Assembly: GCA_009193035.1 (NCBI GenBank)
Contig: SWDT01000211.1
Coordinates: forward strand, 372,001 to 436,000
DNA from: Halicephalobus mephisto
Taxonomy: Eukaryota > Nematoda > Chromadorea > Rhabditida > Panagrolaimidae
Length of the DNA: 64,000 bases
Direction: 5' to 3'
The notes beneath the pieces are model-generated. The model was given only the letters and a program-made list of their open reading frames with translations. It was not told where the DNA came from and made no database searches. How positions within the stretch are numbered: the first letter of the stretch is position 1; each line of letters opens with the position of its first letter. Position numbers and translations under genes: made by a program. This document shows, one piece after another, positions 51,301 through 61,927 of this stretch.

Positions 51301-54300
51301 CCTCTGTGCTGCTTACGTAACTGAAAGCGAGAGCAGTAGGTTCGTCTGGGATATCTTCAGAAGTCTTGATGAGTGGAGGATTCGAGTTCTGAGGTCCTTC
51401 CCCGACAATAGTGAAAGCAACGACGAAGACACGGTAATCAGTAAATGGTCGAAGTCCTTCAACGAGTGTTGAATGTTGATCTGCTCCAATGACTTCAACC
51501 TGAATGGAGAAGGCCTGTCTCAATCTAGCTTCATCGGGAACAATTCTAACAATGTAGCCATTGATCAACCCATTCCTGTGTCTTTCCTCGACATCATGCC
51601 ACTTCACAAGAACAGCTCTCTTCGTTCGGTCCAATTCAGCAACGACGTTCTCAGGAGCTCCAGAAGGTACAGATTCATAGGTTGTGGCAAAGGCAGTTTC
51701 AGAAGGAGCACTTTTTCCAAAGGTGTTCTCGGCATAGACTTTAATTTGATAGGAAGTATACGGCCTCAATCCAGTAAGGGTCAGTTCGCTAGTTTTCGGA
51801 TTGGAAGCTCTGATCTCCTTCCATTCATCGTCTTCTTCGTCAGCATTAATTGTTTCTTCACTCACAGGACTTTTGTTCCCAACAGCTCTGTATCGGATTA
51901 AGTATCCGCTAGGATCCCCGTTCCAATGAGAAGACATCAGAGGAGTCCATACAAGGGAGATTTGATTGTCAGATATCGGCTCAGCGAAGACCTTCTCTGG
52001 AGGATTTTCAGGATCAGTCTGTCTCGTTTGGAAGATTCTAGTGGAATCAGAAGGAGCTCCTCTTCCACGAACATTCTCAGCAATCAGTCGAAGTTTATAT
52101 TTTGTGAACGGCCTGAGTCCTTCGACGGTAAAGGATCGGGCCTTCGGAGCGCTGATGTTGAAGATTTGCGTGAAGATACTACTAGATCCGATACAAGCTT
52201 CTACATGCCATTTCTTGATAAATGAATGTCCATCGAACCCAGGAACAAACTGAAGGACGACTGAACGAGGTCCTATATCAGATACAGCCAAGGAAGTCGG
52301 TTTGCCAGGAAGTTCTGGAGGTACACCAGATTCGAATTTTGCTTCCAGTTTAGGGCCAGGACCCATTTTTGTAACTGCTATGACGTCGATGGAATACTTA
52401 GTCGAAGGAGTCAAGCCTTCGATGGTGACTTCGTGTTCACTAGCGTCAACTTCAATAGTATGTTTCTCTTCTGGTTTCTTGTCTTCCCAGTGACGAACAA
52501 TGTACTTGAGAACAATTCCATTAGGTTCTTCTGGAGGTTCCCATGTGACAACGACAGAATTACTCATCACTTGGTCGAAATCGACAGCAGCTACTGGGCC
52601 AGGGACGTCTTCAAGAGTAACGACTTCAATGGGATCACTCGAAGGACCATCTCCTGGAGCGGTGAAACAAACTGTAGTCAAATTATAGTGACCGAACTTC
52701 TCCAGATTCCCGATAATCTCATCGACTCGGCTCAATTCGGGATAGACTCGAACTGTTCGATAGAGTTCTCCAGTGTGGGCAGGTCCTTTCCAGAGTTCAA
52801 TTTTATATCCGAGATTGACTCCGGGAATCATCTGTTGATCTGGAGGATCGAAAGAGACCTTGATGTGAGTAGAATTCAAGACATCGACATGAACATTCTG
52901 TGGAGCTTGCATGGGGATCCCTTCTAACGTCGTCACTTCGATAGGCTTGCTGTAGACTCCAAGACCTCGGTCGTTGAAAGCAGCGACTTGGATCTCGTAT
53001 TCCCTCCAAGTAATCAGGGGTTCTATGAGGGCATTCCTGGCATGGTTGTTACTCACATTCTTCTCATTCCAGTCTGCACTCGTGTACCCTGAGAGTCTGT
53101 ATCTAATATGGTAACCCAAGATATCTCCATTCCACTGTTCGGGTGGAGGGGGCTGCCATTGGACCATGACTGAACTCGAAGATCTCGCGGAAGCCCCGAC
53201 ATTCCTTGGGGCAGCTGCTGGAGGTTGTTGAGGCATAGTAATGTTTTCTGAAGGCCTTGAGGCTTTTCCAGCTCCGAACCTGTTGAAGGAAATAACTCTG
53301 AATTCTGCGGTGGAAGAAGGTCGAATGTTATCCACCAAAGCTGAACAACACATCTCGTTCGGGACATTCTCAATCACATTGTCCACAACGGTCTCCCAAT
53401 CAGACCAAAGTCCAGTCGGGCCGATTGTTCTCATATCGATTGAATGCTTGATGATGGGGGAATTCCCATCAAATCCAGGCCTCCAAGACACTCTGATTTT
53501 TGCAGGGACCGTATCATTTACGAGAGTAGCGTGGACATTCTGAGGCATAGATGGCTTTTCTAAAATCAAACTTTAAAATAAATAAAATTAAATTTTATCC
53601 AACCAATGATTCTAAGCCATCCGCTTGCACTTTCTTCTTCTCCGTGAATACTTTTCACGGTACATTTATACAATCCGATATTATCCGGTCCAACCTGATT
53701 GATCATCAAATTTCCACCATTAATGGAAATTCTTCGCATCAAATCCCCTGTTGCTGGTATTTCAATGCCCTGAAAATAATGCGATTCATTGCCGAAAAGG
53801 AAACTAGTCATTACGACTGTGACCCCACTTGACTTTTTGTTCCTTTGAAGCGGGCCAAATGGCGAAAAACAAAGTTCCATAAACAAAACTTACATTTCGC
53901 GTCCAAGTAGTCCATAAATCACTTCTGCCAGCAAACTCGTCGGAAAGCTTACAAGGAATGTGGACATTGGAGCCGATAAGAATACTCTGGTTAGAAGGAC
54001 CGTATTCAATCAAGGTCGATCCAGACACAGTGACTCTGGCTGAAGCTTCCGCACTCAACCCGTTTGTAGCGGTAGCTAGACAAGTGTAAACTCCACTGTC
54101 TTCCTTCTTTACTGAATGAATTGCCAATGTCGTTGAATTCAAAGCAAATCGAGGGTTGTTTCGGTTCAGTTCAGTTCCTAGAGTAATTAATTGAATGGTT
54201 TAAAATCACTTTTCCTCACCATTGTGAGTCCATAAAAGCTGAGTGTTATGAGGATCTTCAGTCCGGCATTGAAGAGTTACATCTTTCCCAACGATTACGG

Positions 54301-55833
54301 TCGTGTCCTGAGGTCGGTCAATAATCGCCAGCTGCCCTCCGTTTTCGGATCTGCTTTCCCCCTGGCCATCTGCAAAAAGGGAAATGTATAAAAGATTAAC
54401 GAAAAGTTGATCAATTTGTCCGACAATAAGCTGCTCATTCTAGTGTGTGAGAAAATCCACAAATTGCCTACCATCTGCTTTAATCCACACTTGGGCAAAA
54501 TCGGCTCCGGCTAAATTGGATGCTCTGCATTGGTAAACTCCGTACTGGTTCCTCTCCAGGTGGTCGATTTTCAGGACTTCGGAACTGGAACCAGAAAGCT
54601 GAAAGAACGAAATTAGTTTAATTAAAAATCAATAACCAACTTTATTTTTGTTGAAATACCAGGCAAATTTGGCACGCGGCCAAGCCTTTGTTGTCTTGCA
54701 GAGCAATCTGACGGGATCTCCAACTTTCAGAGACAGTTCAGATGGAAGATTATCTCTGTTGATCTGAGGAGCTTCGTTGACCTCTAAATGGGCTTCAGCA
54801 TATTCCATGAGGTTGTCGTCTTCGGCCTTAGCCTCACATCTGATCCTGACGGAATGGACACTTTTCCCAATCAAAGAAACGACATTGCTGATTACCAGCT
54901 TTCGATTTGAATGTTCCGTTCTCACTTCTCGTCCATCTATCACAAGAGGTTCCCCGTTGAGAAGCCATTTGATTTCTGCTGGATAACGTCCGGATAAACT
55001 GGGCACACACTCAAATGTAGCAGAAGGAAATTCAGCAGCGTTCACAACGACATCTTGAGGTCTTAGAACAATTGTGAATTCTGGTTTTGGGGCGTATTCA
55101 GTGTCTTCTTCAATGATGTATTTCTCAGAGAAGGCTGATCCTTTCTCAGAATCGACTTTGAGCTGATAACTACCAAACCTATTGGCAGCCTGAAGGACAA
55201 CGAGATCTCCATTAGCAGAAATGTAATGGGTATCATTGATGGATATTTCGTGGCCTTCGAAGAACCACCTCCAAGAGACCTTTAATGCCGATGATGCGAT
55301 TAGTCGAGGTGGTTCGAGAATGAAATACTCCGCTGCTGTTACTTCCTGCTGATAGAAGGAAGGTTCTTGTTGCTCAAAAGAACTTAAATCTGAACGAAAT
55401 GAATTAAATTCTCTCTAAATTCCATTTGAATAAACTTACATAAAACTGTTACATTAACGTTGGGAGAAAAAGCACCACCAATGCCGTTTGAAGCGTAACA
55501 TTGGTAATCACCAGAATCTATCCTCGAGACAGCTGATAGATGCAGCTCAGAACCTCGTCTTTGAAGAGGTTCTCCATCTTTGTACCATTCCACATCAAAG
55601 GAATCCACGAGAAGAGGACAAGTGAGGTCAATTGAACCCCCTTCTGGCACCAAGACATTGGAGGGATCAAATTGATCAAAACTTGGAGGACGACCCGTAA
55701 TCAGATGAGCATTTCCATCGACAATTGAAAGACCGGCAAGAAAAGTGAAGCAAAACAAATATGGCACAGAATCACATAATTTGAGTCTTTTGGATGTCCG
55801 TCTGATGATGAACAAGAAAAGGCCAGGCAACAT
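48363..55833 (-). CDS. rig-4: Sidekick/RIG-4-like adhesion protein: six Ig, about thirteen FN3, TM, PDZ ligand (2,325 aa)
   Basis: Nine exons, phases consistent: 55833-55440, 55389-54641, 54598-54472, 54369-54220, 54177-53894, 53769-53604, 53559-49170, 49123-48549, 48505-48363. The N-terminal signal segment is around VPYLFCFTFLAGLSIVDGNA. Six Ig domains span about 40-623 with YQCYASN, YQCRASN, YTCLATA and YKCTVKS at C-terminal strands. A single 4.4-kb exon encodes the FN3 series, about 13 repeats with repeated W...PP and Y.I.V..N/YTEYQISV patterns. One membrane helix (WWFIIAVGVVIFIVVIIF, about 2023-2046) and a cytoplasmic tail follow. The last exon, in a different frame from the preceding open frame, ends GFSSFV, the PDZ-binding hexapeptide known at sidekick C-termini, which confirms its 3' end. 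Sidekicks are homophilic synaptic adhesion proteins at the cell surface. The ATG chosen is the first in the signal-peptide frame. Confidence 0.96.
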
Positions 55834-57573
55834 TGCCAAAAATCATCTGGCAATCCACCTAATGTAAATGACCTGAAAAAGATAAAGTCAGTTTTTCCTG
55901 TAATTCATGAAGCAAATGGGAATCGCGGAAGGTAAAAAGACAAATTTCGTGCCTCATGGAAGAAATGGCGGGTAAGAGAACGGATGTATCTCCATTGCAG
56001 AAGAGGTCGCCATTCTATGGGCGTAGCGACACACGGGCCAGTAGAGGTGACACTCGCGATGACCATCAGTCTGCGAATTCCCCTTCGCGCGGCCAATCAG
56101 TTGTTTACGCGAGTCGACCAAAAAAGGGAAGTATCGATCGACCTTGATCTGGACCACCTGGGCCCAGCTAATTACAAAAGCTTGGATTTCAGCTATTCCT
56201 CAATGTCTTACAAGGGAATGGACTTTAGTGGATCCGGCCTTTTGAAACAAGTTACATATCAATTTAAAGCTCTTGAAATGAACATCAAGAATATACACCT
56301 CATTTCTGCATAACTCTCTTCTGGAGCGAGAAAATCCCTGATTTAAATCTCATTTAAAGTGACTACTATGTTGATAGAAATCACGATCATTTTCTTAAAG
56401 TAATTTTATATAAAAATACGCCACAAAAAGGTTTGATCATTAATCTTCAAAAAAAGAAAACCTTCAAACCTAGCCCAATGTCATCAATCACGGGATGGGA
56501 TTCTCAGTTATCACTTTGCCATATTAACGTTGAATAACGCTGGTTGTTTATAATATCCTATTAATTACCATAACTTTAGTTTTTCCTACTTTTTGTGTTC
56601 CAGAAGAACACTCTACAAAAATGAAGTACATGTCAAAGGTTATCTCAAGAGTTTTAAATTGATTATAACTCGTTTCAAAAGACCCGACCCACTAAAGTCC
56701 ATTTCTTTGCTAGAAAAAAACAAAATCTGTAGAAAACGAGAAATTTTGATGAATAGCCTTGGACATAGTGTAAACTTTGACTGTCAGAATGGATTTCCCC
56801 TCAGGAAAAAGGGAAATGGCAGTGACCATATGCTTTCAACACAATGTAACAATGGTGAAATGTCGCAATTTGAAACAAAACGGAAACATATATGGTTGAA
56901 ATCCCAAGTTTGACCAATCGGAAAGCAACCTGCTTTCCAGCCGGGTGACATTGAGTCAACCTTGGTGTTTTTAATTTCCTTCGACGGAAACAAATATGAA
57001 AATGCAAACCATCTCGTTGACGAACTTGCTTCTCCGCGAAAAAGGTAGATGGCCATATTTCCGTTTGGCAACCACATTGTCCGATCTAAGGGAGGGCCGT
57101 TTTGCTAAGCTGTAAAACCATATTTGGCAGCTTTCCGAAAAAGAGATACAATTCGCTGAACAGAAGCATTGTTGCTTTGAATATATATGAGAAAGAAGAA
57201 CGAAACCCAAAATGCGACTAATTGCGCGAAAGTGATGCTTCATAATCGGCAAGGGAGAGATTCGTCTTCAGAAACAAATGTTCATAAGTGCAATTTGTAA
57301 AATAATGGCAAATAGAACTGTAACAATCGTTCTCTAAAGGCCATCCTAATGGAAAGAGAACTCAAGAATCCTCTTGGAGGATGTACGGACGAAGGACGAT
57401 AGAAAGTGACAAAGTACCGGAAAGCGAAAATCTAGCCTTATCTAGTTTGCCTAGCCCCTATGCAGTCAAGTGATCAAGAATAAATAAACTGAGATGTTGA
57501 CAGTCATCGACGGGATATAGAGAAAATCGCTACACTGTCATTCGCTAGGATTTAAAAATCGAGATAGATCGAT

Positions 57574-58013
57574 CATGACATCCGGTATAGACCCCATGAC
57601 TGAAAATTATGTCCACTTTTCTCGTTAACTACAGAGAATCGAGGATGACCTGGTTCAAAAATTCACTGAGGAATTGCCTCCGGCTGTAGATAGTTCAATT
57701 GACTACTATTTTTCGAGAAAATCAAATCTCACGAAATGGGAAAGCTGTTGCAAATGCAATAACTCTTCCCATTTTCTGGCCTAATATCCTCACATTCGAG
57801 GGAACAAATGTGACGAAAACTTTTAAAGAACAGAGCGGGCCAATTAGAGACATTCTGAATGGAATTCTGGCTGGTGGTCAAGCTTCATACACGCAAACAA
57901 ATTTCAAATATAGGACAATGGAATTCTTGCGGTCAATTTACGCTCCTGGATTTTGTCCCGAAGAAAAAGAGGAGATAATCGATCAATCGAGGGACTTTTG
58001 GAATTGTAAATAA
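57574..58013 (+). pseudogene. Possible gene remnant with shifted frames
   Basis: Two overlapping frames look more protein-like than background. One, from about 57634, reads RIEDDLVQKFTEELPPAVDS and ends near 57782. The other (57699-58013) continues with KTFKEQSGPIRDILNGILAG and ends DFWNCK. A short frame from an ATG at 57574 ends in a stop just before. No splice pair joins them cleanly, so this could be a decayed gene or chance. I recognise no family. Confidence 0.2.
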
Positions 58014-58779
58014 TTCATCGAGACATTTATGAAAAAAATTCCCATCCGATCGATGAAGGAAGAAAGCTGAAGAGGGAGTTTCCATGTAAGCAAACTGATA
58101 GGAATGACTCAGCTGACCTGGTTATCGAAGAAAATTGCTCAAGAAAAGTGCTATTGAAGGGATTTTTATCGATGATTTCTCCCTAGACCTTCAACCGAAT
58201 ACGAAAAATTTAAAGCTAAATAGCAATTCAAAACTTTGGTGATTTCAGGGCTTGACCACCGGGGCTTTAGGAGATTGAATTTCGGTTAATCCGGGTATTG
58301 GTCGCGCGAGTGGATTTTGAGTATGTCACAAAGCGCGAAAGTGACTGTCGTTATTTTAGTAGAACTCAAGCGGGTCTTATCCTCCATAAAAAATTGCTAA
58401 GTCTTTCATTTCTTAGGTAATAGCTAGTGGACGGATTGTTTTTCTTGTTGCTATTGCGAATAGGGCTTTTCCTCGAGATCGACTACTTGACCAATTCGTC
58501 GACTCACAGCTATTGTAACAAACTACTAAATTTTCTCTTTGACCTGTCCATAGTTAGTCGAAAACTGCAAATCCGAAAAAGACAAAACTCCTTCATATAT
58601 ACGCACTTTATCGCAAGAATAAGATTCCGCTACGAATCTAAGCTGTCATTCATAGACATGGTGTCCTTCAGATTCTCAGCAGGAAGTTTCCTTTCAGTTC
58701 TCTTTTTCGAAATCGTGCTATTAGAAGAATGAAACTAGGCGTTTCCCAGAATTTCTTCAATACGAATTTCCATAACCTG

Positions 58780-59035
58780 TTAGAAAATTCTAGAGATCTG
58801 GGCTTTAGATATTATTTCGAAGTGTCTAAAGATTTGGGATATTCTAAAAATTTCTAGGAGATGCAGAAAATCTTTCAGTTTCTTTAAGGTTTCCGAAAGT
58901 TTTAAAGTTTTGTACTTGATTTTAAGAGGTTTTAAAAACTTCACTGAGATTCCGGAAGGATCTAGAGGTTTCTGCAAGGTTTTGAAAAAGTTTAAAATCA
59001 TGCACTAAATTCCGAAAATTTCTAAAAAATATCCA
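58780..59035. repeat. Degenerate TTC/GAA-type repeat array
   Basis: Repeated words such as AATTCTAGAGATCT, TTTCGAAGTGTC, ATTCCGGAAGGATCTAGAGG and TTTCTAGGAGATGC, similar in style to the arrays at 17.3 and 60.0 kb, but without a perfect multi-unit heat-shock element. Lies just downstream of the small secreted protein gene. Confidence 0.45.
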
Positions 59036-59139
59036 TGAAATTCTAATTTTGTTCCAAAAACAGCGACGAGCATTTATTTTCAATCAATTAACATAATTTC
59101 CACTGATTACAATCGTGGTGAGATCAAAAGCAGGTCGAA

Positions 59140-59495
59140 TTAGTTTTGAGGAAGATTCAGCGTAGATCTGGACGAACTCAAAGGCTGAAATTCGGATAGT
59201 ATTCGTTGTGACCTCTGAAAAACCATTTTCTACTCTGAAGTCATGGTCAATAAAGGAGACAACTAACCTTGAAAGCAAAAAGAGGCTCGGCCATGTACAT
59301 TCTAGGATCGTAGGTGCCTTGACGGAGGAATCCAGGACGATAATTCCCTCTACCACTGACGAGTGAGCCTCCACTCGCAGCTAGATTAGTCCATTTGGCA
59401 TCCCGGGAGAAATACATATTATCCGCCGAGGTGAATCCGACAGCACAAAGGGAACAGAAAACGAAGATTGTAGACAACTTCAAGACCACCATCAT
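59140..59495 (-). CDS. Small secreted protein, possible neuropeptide precursor (100 aa)
   Basis: Exons 59495-59268 and 59214-59140, phase 0, separated by a 53-nt intron (GTTAGT...TTTCAG). A clear signal peptide is present (MMVVLKLSTIFVFCSLCAVG, predicted cut near TSA). The mature part has Gly/Arg-rich and Tyr/Pro segments (SGRGNYRPGFLRQGTYDPRM) and one Lys-Arg pair at the exon junction, a possible prohormone cleavage site. There are no Cys residues after the signal, so it is not a disulfide-rich peptide. I do not recognise the family, and the neuropeptide idea rests only on size, signal and the dibasic site. The second exon has an alternative open frame, so the C-terminus is less sure. Confidence 0.55.
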
Positions 59496-61927
59496 GTGAG
59501 GATTCTACAAAGCAGGAACTGATGTGAACGCTGACAAAGGGGTGTTACTCCAACATGGATGAGCGAGAAAGATGAGGGATCGGGATTTCATGACAGGATA
59601 AGAAAGCACATCATGCTCTCTTATGAGATACCGCATCAGTTATTCTGAATGATTTATTAGTATGCTTTGTTTTGGGTTCCCGAACAACCTTTGCGGATAA
59701 AATTAATTAGTGTGATATTTTGGCGTGACTCCAGAATAGGAAAATATCTGCAAAACAGTAAAAAATTGCAAATCAACATACATCCAAAATCCAGACAAAA
59801 GCAATTTTTCATTTTTTATGTCAGAAATTCTTGAAAACAATGAAAAATATCATTTTGAACAACGAAACTCGTGATTAATGAACAATCATATCAATGTAAA
59901 AATTGAAAATAAGAATCGTCAAGAAATACCATTGATATGAATTCTCAAAATTGCCGACTTCAAATGTTGATTTTAAAAGTTCGTACAAGATTCTAGAAGA
60001 TCCTAAAACTTTTAAGAGATTCTGGAAACATAAAAGATTCTATAAGAATATTAAAGGTTTCGGAATTTTTCATTGAATTTTAGAGTTTTATGCTGAATTT
60101 TAGTACTTTTATGAAAATAAAAAACGAATTTTATTACGAGATTTCCTTAACATAAATCTCCAGAACTGTCTAGAAATTTTCGATTTAAAATATTGGTTGT
60201 AAAGTGTTTTATTCAATTCTGGAAGATTGCAAGAAGTTCCATAATATTTTAAAATATTCTAAAACCTTTCATGAGATTCCAGAGAGTTTGAGAATATTCC
60301 ATTAAGTTCTGGGAGATTGCAAAAGTTTATAAAGAATTTTAATTTAATGAATTTTGGTTTTAAACTAATTTTAAAAATTGCCAAAATCAGGAATTCAAAT
60401 AATGAGCGTAAATATGTCACGGGATGTGAACTCCCACCACGAAACCCTGATAGCCATGAGAATTCGACAGTATTTAGAAGACGGGTGGAATTTGGCGCGA
60501 AAAATAACCGAGTTTGATGATGAGCTGATGCGTGGATTCTTTGATTGATACTCAGGATTCGTTGTGATATAACGTTTTTTGTACTTTTATATGCCGCAAC
60601 TTGTTGAATATGCTTATTTCAAGACGAGTATGAGATGAAAGGACCATATTGAGGAAAAACGTGAGCTATGTTTTAAATCCAGAATGAACTACGCCATATA
60701 GGGTATGTTTTATATCGATTCTTGTTTTTAGATCAATAAGATACTCATGACCATCCTTGTGTAATGGAAATATGACAGAGATGCTTCCCGGTTTTCTATT
60801 TATTGTGGCAGATGTCCTCGCAAGACAACATCGGTCTCCCAACAGCCTTGTCCATGCGCGGGAACCGCGTTTTCCGGGTTGATCTCCGCTGTGCACTCAT
60901 TGCTTTTGCTTGGTCGTTTGCGCCTCACTTTCAAGGGCATTTCTCTGATTCGATTTCCTCAAGTCTTAACGTGGTGTGGATATTCTTCTAGACACTTGTC
61001 TTATTTTTGTTTTCTTCCAAAACATTGGAGATTGATCTCTAGCCATGTTAAACACGTGGTTACTGCTGCAAATCATCTTTCGCGATGAATCATTTTTTCA
61101 TATCTTTGTTTTTTTACCCGATTTTTCACACCTGTGGCAATTTTCGTCGGTGATTTTCTAAACAGGATTTATTCATATGTTCCGCACATTCTCCCTTTGA
61201 ATTGTCAAAACGAACTATTGAGTACTTTTACGGAGTAACTTTGAAGCGATTTGACGCCTCGTCACCTCGCTTTGCGGATAAACTCGTCGACTTTTATGGT
61301 CCTTTCCCGAAATTTTTCCGTTTAGCTACGCTGGGAACCATTCAGTGCCTTTCTTTGCTATAATTGACACCGCTAAGACGTTTTTTCGGCAGTTTTTTAA
61401 AGATGGAAATTGTATTCATCGCCGACCAATTGTTTATTGTGGCACCTCGTTTTTCTTTCTCGAAAAATTTTCGCTTTAATTTTTTCTCTTTCAATTCCCC
61501 CAGTTGTTGATATCAAATAATTTAACATCTCTTCCAAGCCTAAACGTTGTTAGAGCAAATAGTGTTCCGAACTTTGCAGACGTTCTTTCTGGTTTTATAT
61601 TTTGAACATTCCATGGGTGTTGGCAATTTGAAGCGAGACGAACTCGTCAGCACTTTTATAAGGACAATCAGGGAATATTAAACACTGCTCCATTGTGACA
61701 CTATTTGACCAAGTTCCAGCAGCTGGCAAGGAATAAAGGTGCTCTTTTCTAAACCGCTTAGTCTGCGAACCGAGATTAGATGAGTGACCTGAATCCAGTT
61801 AAAACTTTCCCTCCAATTTATTCGTTCCGTTTTCTCGGTTTTGTCGATTCATCTGTTTTTCTAATTAATCTCAAAAACGATCTGTTTTTGATTATTTAAG
61901 AGACATTTTTTCAGGGTTGTGCGAACA
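59496..61927. other. 2.4-kb intergenic region
   Basis: Left part: upstream DNA of the secreted protein gene, AT-rich. Centre: repeat at 59.95-60.51 kb, listed separately. Right part (60.8-61.9 kb) is the upstream region of the winged-helix/phosphorylase gene, with a few short frames and no recognised element. Confidence 0.4.
59950..60510. repeat. TTC/GAA-rich repeat array followed by conserved module
   Basis: The array includes GATTCTAGAAGATCC (about 59989), AGATTCTGGAAACA, AATTCTGGAAGATTGCAAGA and GAGATTCCAGAGAG, with 5-bp spacing of TTC and GAA words in places. From about 60419 it passes into the module CACGGGATGTG, AACTCC, CACGAAACCCTGAT, AGCC and GGCGCGAAA, which matches the module at about 19925-19995 in the same order. 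No transposase, terminal inverted repeat or target duplication was identified. Confidence 0.55.

Larger units (their letters stand above)
55834..59139. other. 3.3-kb intergenic region upstream of sidekick
   Basis: Probable sidekick promoter region near 55.9-57.0 kb. It contains GCGCGAAAGT motifs near 57222 and 58336, a possible gene remnant at 57.57-58.02 kb and a TTC/GAA-rich repeat at 58.78-59.03 kb, listed separately. No intact gene recognised. Confidence 0.4.
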
